Assembly: GCF_904846715.1 (NCBI RefSeq)
Contig: NZ_CAJHBU010000011.1
Coordinates: 1-64,000, forward strand
Source: Psychrobacter vallis
GTDB taxonomy: Bacteria > Pseudomonadota > Gammaproteobacteria > Pseudomonadales > Moraxellaceae
Direction of reading: 5' to 3'
Length of the DNA: 64,000 nt
Position 1 is the stretch's first letter. Every line of letters begins with the position of its first letter. Shown here piece after piece: positions 39,266 through 48,097 of the stretch. Position numbers and translations under genes: made by a program. A model generated the notes under the pieces. The model saw nothing but the letters and a program-made list of their open reading frames with translations, did not search any database and had not been told where the DNA came from.

Positions 39266-40276
39266 ATGATCAACTCTTTTAAATCCCCATTACTATTGTC
39301 AGCGCTGCTGAGTGCCACTTTAGGTCTCACAGCATGTTCCTCTCCAAGTTCAGAAAGCACTGACAGTACGTCAGCAGATAGTGCTGCCGCTGCCGATAAG
39401 CTGGATACCAAGTTTCTGACCATTGCCACAGGCGGAGCATCTGGCCCTTACAATATCATCGGTACGTCATTATCAGAAGTTTATGTCAAAACCTTTGGGG
39501 TGAATTCTAAAACACAAACCACAGGCGCTTCGGTAGAAAATGTCAACTTATTGACCCAAGGCAAAGTCGACATGGTGTTGGCATTGAGTGATGTGGTCAC
39601 AGACGCGGTCGAAGGCAAAAATAACTTTGATCAACCGATAACCAATATTCAACAGATTGCGGTTTTGTATCCCAATGTGGTGCAAATCGTCACGACCCAA
39701 AAATCCGGTATCAAAAATATTGAAGACTTAAGAGGCAAGCGTATTGCGGTAGGCGATCAGGGCTCTGGAACGGAAGTAAATGCTCGTACCCTGCTAGAAG
39801 GCTTCGGTATCACTTATGATGATGTGACCGTTGATTATTTGGGTTTTGCTGAAGCGGCTGATGGCATGAAAGCAGGCAAAATCGAAGCGGCATTCTTTAG
39901 TAGTGGTTTACCAAACTCGTCATTGATGGAGTTAGAACAGGGTTTAGACTTACAGATAGTCACGATTAACCAAGACAAACTAAAAGAAATCATTGCAACC
40001 AAGCCTTACTTTAAAACTTTTGAGATTCCTGCTGGCACGTATGGCAATGACGCTGCAATTCCAACGGCTGCTATCATGAATGCGTTATTGGTCAGCTCTG
40101 ATTTGTCCGAAACAGATGGTTATAAGTTGACCAAAGCGTTATTTGATAACTTGGAAGGTTTAAAAACCGCTCACCAAGCGGCCAATGATATCAGCTTAGC
40201 AACCGCTACTGAGGGCATGGTTGCGCCTATTCATCCTGGTGCGAAGAAATACTACGATGAACAAGCCGCCAAATAA
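39266..40276 (+). CDS. TAXI-family TRAP transporter solute-binding lipoprotein
   Basis: A 336-residue substrate-binding protein of a TAXI-type TRAP transporter. The signal ends in a lipobox-like LTACSS, so it is probably lipid-anchored in the periplasm, and a Ser/Thr/Ala linker follows. FLTIATGGASGPYNIIGTSL, GKRIAVGDQGSGTEVNARTL and AFFSSGLPNSSLMEL are TAXI signatures. I chose the ATG at 39266, 8 bases after AAGGA; the ATG at 39257 overlaps that site. It is first in a three-gene transporter operon with a DUF1850 protein and a fused permease. Confidence 0.92.
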   Translation: MINSFKSPLLLSALLSATLGLTACSSPSSESTDSTSADSAAAADKLDTKFLTIATGGASGPYNIIGTSLSEVYVKTFGVNSKTQTTGASVENVNLLTQGKVDMVLALSDVVTDAVEGKNNFDQPITNIQQIAVLYPNVVQIVTTQKSGIKNIEDLRGKRIAVGDQGSGTEVNARTLLEGFGITYDDVTVDYLGFAEAADGMKAGKIEAAFFSSGLPNSSLMELEQGLDLQIVTINQDKLKEIIATKPYFKTFEIPAGTYGNDAAIPTAAIMNALLVSSDLSETDGYKLTKALFDNLEGLKTAHQAANDISLATATEGMVAPIHPGAKKYYDEQAAK

Positions 40277-40799
40277 GCGGGTATGGTTGCTCATTGGTGC
40301 AGCAATGATTGCTGCGCTGGTTGGTGTTATGTTATGGCAGCTCCTTGTCCGTCAGCCTGTGATTGAGGTGCGAGTTGCAGGCGCTGATGGAACGAGCGAT
40401 CAGGTCTGTTATTTCAGTCAGCCTAACTTTCAATTGCGCTGGATGCATTCGGTAGAAAAGCAGTGGTGGGAGGAGCAGTACCAACGTCAGCGTGATGGAC
40501 TGCTGTTGACCACCACATATTTTGAAGCGTTTGGTGCAGGTACACCTTCCACCGAAACGCTTGCTCCCATACAAAAACCTGGCTATCTGGGTTATCAAAT
40601 CAATGAAAAGCTGCCCAGCCTCAATTGGGTGGTGTCAAGGCTGACTAAAGGCGAAATTGATTATGATAACTATCGAATTCTCATTCACCGATGGGTACCA
40701 GACTATTCTGAAGTAACGATCATACCCAAAGCGTATGGTTTCATTGATAGATTTCAAAAGGACTTGTGCCATGAACTCCCAAGTGACGGATCACGGTAG
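40257..40799 (+). CDS. DUF1850 family protein of the TAXI-TRAP transporter
   Basis: A 180-residue protein with one N-terminal membrane helix (WLLIGAAMIAALVGVMLW) and a soluble periplasmic domain; WMHSVEKQWWEEQYQ and YFEAFGAGTPS are typical of DUF1850. These proteins occur between TAXI receptor and permease genes, and their exact role is unknown. It overlaps the receptor gene by 20 bases and the permease gene by 29, implying coupled translation. An upstream start at 40221 is possible but would put basic residues before the helix. Confidence 0.85.
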   Translation: MNKPPNKRVWLLIGAAMIAALVGVMLWQLLVRQPVIEVRVAGADGTSDQVCYFSQPNFQLRWMHSVEKQWWEEQYQRQRDGLLLTTTYFEAFGAGTPSTETLAPIQKPGYLGYQINEKLPSLNWVVSRLTKGEIDYDNYRILIHRWVPDYSEVTIIPKAYGFIDRFQKDLCHELPSDGSR

Positions 40800-42810
40800 C
40801 GTGGCTACTCTGCCAAACGCTCATATTGATAAAGATGCTGAGGCTGACGCTGTCAATCGAGCAATATTAGAAAAATACGACCGAGAGTCAATTACGCGGC
40901 ACATCACTCAAGGGCCAGTCAAATACATCATTGCTGGACTCTGCATTTTATATTCACTCTTTCATTTGTATATTACCTTCAATCCGATGCCAGCATTGCT
41001 ACAGCGTTCTGTGCATGTGGGTATTGGTTTTGCCCTGATTTTTTTGATTTTTCCAGCAAGTAAAAAAAGCAGTCGTAAGCGGGTGGCATGGTATGACTGG
41101 CTTTGGTTTGCTTTTTCCTTATCAGGGATGGCTTATCTGATATACGAATACCAAGATATTGTCACCTCGCGTGGCGGTATGGCAAATCAGGTTGATGTGA
41201 TATTTTCACTGATTACCGTTATCTGTGTGCTAGAGGGCAGCCGCCGTATTACCGGTTGGATTTTGCCTATATTGGCAGGCATATTCTTGGCCTATCCGTT
41301 TGTCAGTCATTTGGATTTTATGCCAGATAGGCTACTGACACGCCCTTATGATATGGGAGATATCTTTGGTCAGTTATTTCTAAAGACAGAAGGTTTATAT
41401 TCTGTTGCGATTGGTGCGTCAGTAACGTTTATCTTCTTGTTCATTCTTTTCGGGGCGTTCTTAGCGCGCTCAGGAATGGGGCAGTTATTTAATGACTTAG
41501 CCCTGGCAATCGCTGGTCACAAAAAAGGCGGTCCTGCAAAAGTGGCTGTCATTTCTAGTGGCTTTATGGGCAGTATCAACGGTTCAGCGCTGTCAAATGT
41601 GGTGAGTACAGGCGCTTTTACTATTCCATTGATGAAAAAGGTCGGTTATCACAAAGACTTTGCGGGCGCAGTCGAGGCCAGCGCCTCGGTTGGTGGACAG
41701 ATATTGCCACCGATTATGGGTGCGAGTGCTTTTATTATGGCAGAGACCACAGGACTGCCTTATAGCACGATTGCATTGGCGGCATTATTACCCGCAATAT
41801 TGTATTATCTGGGTGTCATTGCGCAGGTACATTTTCGTGCTGGACGTCGTGATTTGAAAGGTATCGCTAAAGAAAGCTTGCCCGCCGTCAAAGAAGTGCT
41901 CAAAGCGCGCGGTCATATGCTACTACCGATTGTCTTCTTGGTTTTCTTATTAATCCGAAATGTGCCAGTGGGTTATGCAGCGGCTTATACCATCGGCTTT
42001 ACGGTTGTGATAAGCATGTTGCGTGCTGAAACCCGTATGAGCTTTTCTGATATTTTGGGCGCGCTAGAAGACGGGGCGCGTCAGTCATTGGCGGTGATGG
42101 CAGCTTGTGCGGTCGTCGGCATTATCATCGGGGTGGTGAGTCTGACCAGTTTTGGGACAGTGATGACATCATCTATTGTGACGCTTGGCGCAGGATCGCT
42201 GTTTTTCACCCTAATTTTAACCATGTTGGCATCTATGGTTTTGGGTATGGGATTGCCATCGATTCCAGCTTATATTATTACGGCTACAATGGCAGCACCA
42301 GCCTTGGCAGGGTTTGATATTCCAATTTTATCGGCGCATATGTTTGTTTTCTACTTTGGTATTTTTGCCAATATTACACCGCCTGTATGTTTGGCAGCTT
42401 TTGCTGGCGCGGGTATATCTGGCGGTGATCCGATGAAGACAGGGTTTTTGTCACTCAAACTGGCACTCGCCGGATTTATCGTGCCGTTTATGTTTATTTA
42501 CAATCCAACGATGCTGATGATCGATCCAACGGGTCTTGCGGTAACGGCGAAAGATTTCCCACTGCCCCCTATTTTAGACATCATCACGGTAGTCGTAACG
42601 TCGGTTACTGGAGTCATCGCATTAAGCTCGGCATTAGAGGGCTATTTTAAAGGTGATATGAATCCACTGACGCGCGTTATCCTAGCTTTTGGCGCTTTGT
42701 TGTTGATCTATCCGGAGATCACTACTGGCATCGTAGGGGGCGTTATCGTCATTGCTATTGCTTTGTTCAATATAAAAACGAGTAAATCGTCGCTGCCTTT
42801 GAATGCTTAA
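40771..42810 (+). CDS. TRAP transporter permease, fused small and large subunits
   Basis: A 679-residue inner-membrane protein combining the 4-helix and 12-helix TRAP parts, as usual for TAXI systems. GFMGSINGSALSNVVSTGAF, GQILPPIMGASAFIMAE and LGMGLPSIPAYIITATMAAP are conserved permease motifs. It imports a small organic solute using an ion gradient; TAXI systems have been linked to glutamate or other organic acids, and the substrate here is unknown. The ATG at 40771 follows AAAAGGA. Its stop lies only 87 bases before the radical SAM gene arsS. Confidence 0.93.
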   Translation: MNSQVTDHGSVATLPNAHIDKDAEADAVNRAILEKYDRESITRHITQGPVKYIIAGLCILYSLFHLYITFNPMPALLQRSVHVGIGFALIFLIFPASKKSSRKRVAWYDWLWFAFSLSGMAYLIYEYQDIVTSRGGMANQVDVIFSLITVICVLEGSRRITGWILPILAGIFLAYPFVSHLDFMPDRLLTRPYDMGDIFGQLFLKTEGLYSVAIGASVTFIFLFILFGAFLARSGMGQLFNDLALAIAGHKKGGPAKVAVISSGFMGSINGSALSNVVSTGAFTIPLMKKVGYHKDFAGAVEASASVGGQILPPIMGASAFIMAETTGLPYSTIALAALLPAILYYLGVIAQVHFRAGRRDLKGIAKESLPAVKEVLKARGHMLLPIVFLVFLLIRNVPVGYAAAYTIGFTVVISMLRAETRMSFSDILGALEDGARQSLAVMAACAVVGIIIGVVSLTSFGTVMTSSIVTLGAGSLFFTLILTMLASMVLGMGLPSIPAYIITATMAAPALAGFDIPILSAHMFVFYFGIFANITPPVCLAAFAGAGISGGDPMKTGFLSLKLALAGFIVPFMFIYNPTMLMIDPTGLAVTAKDFPLPPILDIITVVVTSVTGVIALSSALEGYFKGDMNPLTRVILAFGALLLIYPEITTGIVGGVIVIAIALFNIKTSKSSLPLNA

Positions 42811-42897
42811 CTTTTTTGTCCATTATTTTGTTTTTTGATGTGTTATGTTTGTACTATTGTATTTTTAATTGTGTGACTAACAGGGTTTTATACCACT

Positions 42898-43893
42898 ATG
42901 AAATCGACCATCGAATTACTTGAGCATACTGACTTTCCGGCTATCAAACGCCGTCAATTGACAATATTACAGGTCAATATGGGTTACTTATGCAATATGT
43001 CTTGCGTCCATTGTCACGTAGCCGCCAGTCCTTATCGTACGGAAATGATGTCACGTGAGTTGGTTGAGCTGATCCCCAAAGTTTTGCAAGCGCAAAATAT
43101 CGATACGCTTGATTTGACAGGCGGTGCGCCTGAGATGCATGAAGATTTTAAATATTTGGTTAAAGCAGCTCGCGCACTGAACGTCAAAGTAATAGACCGC
43201 TGCAACTTGACCATTCTTATGGAGGATGGTTATGAGGACATGGCGCAGTTTTTAGCAGACAATCAAGTCGAAGTAGTGGCATCCTTGCCATGTTATTCCT
43301 TAGAAAATGTAGACAAACAGCGTGGCAAGGGCGCGTTTGATGACAGTATATTAGGATTGCAAAAGCTTAATAACGTGGGCTATGGCAAAGCTGATTCAAA
43401 TTTGACATTAAATTTGGTTTATAACCCACAAGGTGCAACGCTGCCACCCAACCAGCAGCAGCTCGAAGCGGATTACAAGCGTGAGTTAAAAGCACACTTT
43501 GATATCGATTTTAACCAACTATTTGCATTGACCAATATGCCGATTCAGCGTTTTGGCGCGGTGCTCTTGGCTAAAAATCAATTCCACTCGTATATGGATT
43601 TGCTCAAAGAAAACTATGTGGCATCCAATTTAGCTGAGGTCATGTGTCGCTCGACTATTAGTGTCAACTGGCTGGGCGAATTGTTTGATTGTGACTTTAA
43701 TCAGCAGCTAGAAATTCCTGTACCCAATAAGTCACGGCGACACCTAAGTGATCTACTGACCCAAAACCCTTCTGGTGACGAGATTGCCATTGCTGACCAT
43801 TGTTATGGCTGTACAGCAGGGCAAGGAAGTAGTTGTGGTGGGGCGCTAGAAGAAGAGTCGGCAGAGAAAACGATAGAAGACATGACAGTTTAG
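42898..43893 (+). CDS. arsS: Arsenosugar biosynthesis radical SAM protein ArsS
   Basis: A 331-residue radical SAM enzyme. The cluster cysteines C32, C36 and C39 lie in MGYLCNMSCVHCHVAASPYR, and LDLTGGAPEM is the GGxP motif. The C-terminal domain (DUF3641) includes CDFNQQLEIPVPN and a Cys-rich tail CYGCTAGQGSSCGG, probably holding extra cysteine ligands. ArsS is known to join a dimethylated arsenic compound to the adenosyl group of SAM, the first arsenosugar-forming step. It is followed by two glycosyltransferases and ArsM on the same strand. Confidence 0.92.
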   Translation: MKSTIELLEHTDFPAIKRRQLTILQVNMGYLCNMSCVHCHVAASPYRTEMMSRELVELIPKVLQAQNIDTLDLTGGAPEMHEDFKYLVKAARALNVKVIDRCNLTILMEDGYEDMAQFLADNQVEVVASLPCYSLENVDKQRGKGAFDDSILGLQKLNNVGYGKADSNLTLNLVYNPQGATLPPNQQQLEADYKRELKAHFDIDFNQLFALTNMPIQRFGAVLLAKNQFHSYMDLLKENYVASNLAEVMCRSTISVNWLGELFDCDFNQQLEIPVPNKSRRHLSDLLTQNPSGDEIAIADHCYGCTAGQGSSCGGALEEESAEKTIEDMTV

Positions 43894-43979
43894 TAGTTCA
43901 TGTTAAGACGATGTAGATAGGTACACGCGTACAGAAGTAAGGTAAAATTTTAATCAATATCGGCTGACTGATACCTATT

Positions 43980-44705
43980 GTGACGGTGTATTCATTGAAA
44001 CTCTCTATCATTATTCCATTGCTCAATGAAGCAGATAACCTGCCCCAGCTAATTGCCCATGTCACAACACTTCAGCCAGCGCCGCAGCAAGTCATATTGG
44101 TTGACGGTGGGTCAATGGATGGTTCGGTTACTGTGGCTAACCATTTATTCAAAGAATCATTAAAGACTGCTCAATCTGCGATTGACTGGCAGGTTGTCGA
44201 ATCCGCTGCTGGACGGGCTCGGCAAATGAATGCAGGTGCAAAGCTGGCGACCGGTGGTGTTTTATTATTCTTACATGCTGATACACAGTTGCCGATGGAT
44301 GCCATAAATGAGGTAAAGCAGGCAATGATTGAGTATGACTGGGGACGTTTTGATGTGCGCTTGGACAGTCCTGATCCGTTATTAAAGATTGTTGGGATAA
44401 TGATTAATAAGCGCTCACGGCTAGTGAGAATCGCAACTGGTGATCAAGCTATTTTTATCAAAAAATCTGTGTTCGAACGACTGGATGGCTATCCCGATCA
44501 GCCATTGATGGAAGATATTGAGCTGTGCAAGCGCCTAAAAAATATTGCTCGGCCTGCTTGCTTACATAGCAAAGTGACGACGTCAGCACGGCGTTGGCAG
44601 CAACATGGCAATTTTCGTACAATTTTTTTGATGTGGCATTTGCGTTTTGATTATTGGCGCGGCGTAGCGCCTGACATCTTAAAGCAGCGTTATTATAAGC
44701 ATTGA
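43980..44705 (+). CDS. Arsenosugar-type glycosyltransferase family 2 (TIGR04283-like)
   Basis: A 241-residue GT-A glycosyltransferase: KLSIIIPLLNEADNLPQLIA at the start, VDGGSMDGS for nucleotide-sugar binding, LFLHADTQLP as the DxD-type region, and MEDIELCKRL near the end. This is the TIGR04283 type found with ArsS. Its proposed role is to build the sugar side chain of arsenosugars. The start is uncertain: GTG at 43980 is the longest, with an alternative GTG at 43986 and a TTG at 43995, none with a strong ribosome site. Confidence 0.87.
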   Translation: MTVYSLKLSIIIPLLNEADNLPQLIAHVTTLQPAPQQVILVDGGSMDGSVTVANHLFKESLKTAQSAIDWQVVESAAGRARQMNAGAKLATGGVLLFLHADTQLPMDAINEVKQAMIEYDWGRFDVRLDSPDPLLKIVGIMINKRSRLVRIATGDQAIFIKKSVFERLDGYPDQPLMEDIELCKRLKNIARPACLHSKVTTSARRWQQHGNFRTIFLMWHLRFDYWRGVAPDILKQRYYKH

Positions 44706-44786
44706 AATGGTAAGCACTTAATACAGGGCACGTCCTCAATTCAATCGATAGTCATTTAAATAGGTTAAAAATGGCTAAATTTTGCC

Positions 44787-44828
44787 AAATGGCTGGTTAA
44801 TATCTCGATATTAACCAGCCATTTTCCT
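44787..44828. terminator. Long perfect hairpin between the glycosyltransferase genes
   Basis: An 18-base perfect stem: AAATGGCTGGTTAATATC pairs with GATATTAACCAGCCATTT around a 2-base TC loop. Only four T residues follow, so it may be a weak terminator or an RNA-stabilising or processing hairpin. A further AAATGGCT direct copy lies just upstream at about 44769-44776. Confidence 0.6.
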
Positions 44829-44921
44829 CGGATGGCAATTTATCTCATTGTTATCACCATTTTTAAGATAAAGACACGCCCTATAAATATCGAAAGTAAG
44901 TCAGTAAAGAGACCTGTAATA

Positions 44922-45587
44922 ATGTATTCAAGCCCTTGCAAAGCGACAACTGACCCACAAACGCGGCATAAAAGCACTTGTGTTATATTATTTGCTAAAT
45001 ATCCGGCACGTGATATGGCAAAAACTCGCTTACAGCCAGCACTGGGTGTGGAGGGTGCCGCGCATATGGCAAAGCGGCTATTATTGTATAGTGTCGAACA
45101 AGCGGTCGCAACGGGTTTTACGATTGATCTATGTGTGAGTCCAGCGCCAATAGATCCTTGCTGGCAAACGCTTAATTTGCCTGACTCGCTCCAATGGTCT
45201 ACTCAGGCAGAGGGCGATTTAGGCATGCGTCTACTTACTGCCAGTCATAATGCATTTAGAAAATATCAAAGAGTCGTATTGATAGGATCTGATTGTCCTA
45301 GTCTCACGACAGAACGTATTCAAGCAGCGGTACGGGAGCTAGATCAACACGATGCGGTCATGATACCTGCTTCAGATGGTGGTTATGTGTTACTCGGATT
45401 CAAACAAGTTGATGAAAGTCTTTTTTTAAACATCAGCTGGAGTACCGCTAGCGTAGCTGCAGTGACGCAGCAGCGTATTGCTGCACTAGGTTGGACACTA
45501 GCGCGATTAGCACCCTTACATGATATTGATGAGCCTGAAGATTTACAGCACTTACCAGTAAATTGGCATAAGATTACTGACAAATAA
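44922..45587 (+). CDS. Arsenosugar-type glycosyltransferase (TIGR04282/DUF2064-like)
   Basis: A 221-residue nucleotidyl/glycosyltransferase-fold protein. VILFAKYPARDMAKTRLQPA resembles the N-terminal nucleotide-binding loop of MobA/CofC-like enzymes, and IGSDCPSLTTERIQAA is the TIGR04282 signature. It pairs with the preceding TIGR04283-like gene in arsenosugar loci. I chose the ATG at 44922; an in-frame ATG at 44832 would add 30 unlikely residues overlapping the hairpin's downstream flank. Confidence 0.87.
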   Translation: MYSSPCKATTDPQTRHKSTCVILFAKYPARDMAKTRLQPALGVEGAAHMAKRLLLYSVEQAVATGFTIDLCVSPAPIDPCWQTLNLPDSLQWSTQAEGDLGMRLLTASHNAFRKYQRVVLIGSDCPSLTTERIQAAVRELDQHDAVMIPASDGGYVLLGFKQVDESLFLNISWSTASVAAVTQQRIAALGWTLARLAPLHDIDEPEDLQHLPVNWHKITDK

Positions 45588-45681
45588 TTTTAATAAATAA
45601 ATCAAACATATGTCGCAGCATGGTTTTTTACGCCCATTTACTAAATTTTAGCTGGATATTGCTATTAATAAGGATATTGTT

Positions 45682-46725
45682 ATGCATGACGTTGTGCAAA
45701 ACTACTATGGTAAAGAACTACAAGGTACGGATGATCTAAAGACCTCGGCGTGTTGTGATATCAGCAATATGCCTGAGTGGCTAAAGCCGCTACTGGCAAA
45801 TATCCATGATGAAGTATTGAGCCGTTATTATGGCTGCGGACTGGTGTGTCCTACACTGCTTGAAGGCTGCCGAATTTTGGACTTAGGAAGTGGTTCAGGC
45901 CGAGATGTCTATGCGCTGGCGCAATTGGTTGGCGCGACGGGGCACGTAGTCGGTGTCGATATGACCGATGAACAGTTGGCAGTCGCCAAACAGCATCAAG
46001 ACTATCATATCGATAAGTTTGGCTATGATAATGTGACGTTTTTGCATGGGTATATCGAAAAGTTAGACGAATTAGATCTTGCTGCTGGTAGCTTCGATAT
46101 TATTGTCTCCAATTGCGTCATCAATTTATCACCAGACAAAGCGGCAGTCATGGCGAGTGTGCAGCGCTTACTTAAGCCGGGCGGCGAGTTTTATTTTTCT
46201 GATGTGTATGCCGATCGCCGTATCCCGCAACATCTGATTGATGATCCGGTATTGTATGGCGAGTGTTTGAGCGGCGCGTTGTACTGGAAAGACTTTATCA
46301 GGCTGGCAAGAGGGGCAGAGTTTTTAGACCCGCGTTTGGTTGAAGATCGACCGCTTGAAATTACTGACCCTGCGCTTGCGGCTAAAATCGGTGATATACA
46401 GTTTTTCTCTGCTACTTATCGTTTATTTAAGATTGCAGCACTTGAAGATGCCTGTGAAGACTATGGACAAGCGGTAATATATAAAGGATCTATTGAGCAG
46501 TCGCCACACCGTTTTGATCTCGATAAGCACCATGCTATTGAGGCTGGTCGAGTATTTCCTGTGTGTGGTAATACCTTTCGCATGCTACAAGAATCCCGCT
46601 TTGCCCCGCATTTTGAATTTATCGGTGATGACAGCCGCCACTACGGCATTTTTGCAGGTTGCGGTGAGCTGATGCCGTTTAGTCAAACTATGATGCCAGC
46701 ATCTGGTGTGGGTGGTTGTTGTTAA
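45682..46725 (+). CDS. arsM: Arsenite methyltransferase ArsM
   Basis: A 347-residue SAM-dependent methyltransferase that methylates trivalent arsenic. The SAM motif is ILDLGSGSGRDVYALAQLVG. Candidate arsenic-binding cysteines are C24/C25 in TSACCDIS, C52 and C56 in GCGLVCP, C145 in SNCVINLSP and C195 in GECLSGAL, the last two matching the catalytic pair of known ArsM enzymes. The protein ends in Cys-Cys. It should supply dimethylarsenic to ArsS. It is the last rightward gene of the arsenosugar locus; no arsR-type regulator is present in the window. Confidence 0.92.
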   Translation: MHDVVQNYYGKELQGTDDLKTSACCDISNMPEWLKPLLANIHDEVLSRYYGCGLVCPTLLEGCRILDLGSGSGRDVYALAQLVGATGHVVGVDMTDEQLAVAKQHQDYHIDKFGYDNVTFLHGYIEKLDELDLAAGSFDIIVSNCVINLSPDKAAVMASVQRLLKPGGEFYFSDVYADRRIPQHLIDDPVLYGECLSGALYWKDFIRLARGAEFLDPRLVEDRPLEITDPALAAKIGDIQFFSATYRLFKIAALEDACEDYGQAVIYKGSIEQSPHRFDLDKHHAIEAGRVFPVCGNTFRMLQESRFAPHFEFIGDDSRHYGIFAGCGELMPFSQTMMPASGVGGCC

Positions 46726-46900
46726 ACTGGTATAAGTTTTTCTAGCTTGCTGTGCCTTCGCAAACAGAGGCTGCGAAAAATTCATTCCAGTCCCGCTGGC
46801 TCGTTTTTATACTGAACTCACTATATACGGCTTAACATTACAAAAAGTTTGGCTTGTTGTATTATTTTAGGCTGGTATCTATTAAAACAGGTTTTATTAT

Positions 46901-47794
46901 TTAGGTTAACAATGCAGCCAATCTGATTTTGGTATGCTCATCCATCGCCTCTATAGGCGTGACCAATGCTTGTGCTAAAGCATTATGAGCGATTGAATCA
47001 GGTGATTCAGCGGCAATCAAAGCAACTGCTTCCTTAATGACTTTTTGAGCGTTTTCTGCATTTTTCATTAGGTTTTTTATGGCGTAGTCGGCACTAACCG
47101 CTTCTTCGGTAGGATGCCAACAATCAAAATCTGTCACCAAGGCCAATGTCGCATAAGCTATGCTGGCTTCGCGTGCCAGTTTGGCTTCTGGCATATTGGT
47201 CATACCAATGACATCTGCCTGCATTTGACGATACCACTTTGACTCTGCCCGGGTTGAGAACTGCGGCCCTTCGATACAAATATAGGTCGCCTGCGGATGA
47301 CAGGTTCCCTCATCAATCTCGGCTTTGTCATAGGCGCGTGTTAGGATATTTGCGAGAGCAGGGCATAGCGGGTCTGCCATCGATATATGAGCCACTGCAC
47401 CCTCGCCGAAGAATGTACTCACTCGCTGCTTGGTCATATCAATCATTTGATCTGGAACGACCATATCTAATGGTTTGAGATGTGATTGTAGAGATCCAAC
47501 CGCTGATACTGAGAGAATGTAACGTACGCCCAACGTCTTTAGTGCGTAGATATTGGCGCGATAAGGGACTTCAGACGGGGTCAGTTTATGTCCTTGACCA
47601 TGCCGCGTCAAAAAAGCGACCGTTACGCCCTCTAATTCACCAAGGACAATGTCATCAGATGGACTACCATAAGGTGTTTGTATCGTCACGCTGCGTTTAT
47701 TGGTCAGTGCTTGGATTTGATAAAGACCACTACCGCCAATGACAGCAATGTCAGCAGACAATGCTGTTGAGGGTTCTATTGTAGATATTGTCAT
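46901..47794 (-). CDS. MTA phosphorylase-like purine nucleoside phosphorylase
   Basis: A 297-residue phosphorylase of the MTAP/PNP family: IAVIGGSGLYQIQALTNKRS, TRHGQGHKLTPSEVPYRANI (phosphate and sugar site), EGPQFSTRAES and TDFDCWHPTEEAV (base site, with the Asp used for 6-amino purines). It cleaves 5'-methylthioadenosine or a similar 5'-modified adenosine with phosphate. It is convergent with arsM, 175 bases away. Because ArsS makes a 5'-arsenic-modified adenosine, this enzyme could remove adenine from that product; it may equally be an ordinary MTA-recycling gene. Confidence 0.88.
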   Translation of the reverse strand: MTISTIEPSTALSADIAVIGGSGLYQIQALTNKRSVTIQTPYGSPSDDIVLGELEGVTVAFLTRHGQGHKLTPSEVPYRANIYALKTLGVRYILSVSAVGSLQSHLKPLDMVVPDQMIDMTKQRVSTFFGEGAVAHISMADPLCPALANILTRAYDKAEIDEGTCHPQATYICIEGPQFSTRAESKWYRQMQADVIGMTNMPEAKLAREASIAYATLALVTDFDCWHPTEEAVSADYAIKNLMKNAENAQKVIKEAVALIAAESPDSIAHNALAQALVTPIEAMDEHTKIRLAALLT

Positions 47795-48022
47795 AAGAGT
47801 TATCCAAATTTGGTCATAAAAGACAACGGTGCTTTTTCATATAAGAAAGTATTTTTTGGCTTAATTAGAGTGCGTTTTATAGGACATGCTATTAAAGTTA
47901 AAACTGAGACAAAATATAGCAGAACTTGAATGGTAATAAAAATCAATTGGAAAGTACAATTCAGTTCTGTTGTGTCAATCAACACACTCTCATTTTTAGG
48001 TATTGAGATTTTAACAGATCAC

Positions 48023-48058
48023 AAAAAAGGGTGAGTAACAATGTCTGTTATTCACCCT
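48023..48058 (-). terminator. Terminator after lipA
   Basis: On the minus strand a stem of AGGGTGAATAACA with TGTTACTCACCCT (one mismatch) is followed by a run of six T residues. It lies about 40 bases past the lipA stop. Confidence 0.88.
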
Positions 48059-48097
48059 CTATATTCTTAGCCAAGAGCTTAATAGTTAAACCATCAA

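Noticed and set aside
44874..44883. ACACGCCCTA word resembling the right end of the MITE-like repeat
   Set aside because: Only ten bases match, no left end or internal sequence of the repeat is nearby, so it is most likely chance.
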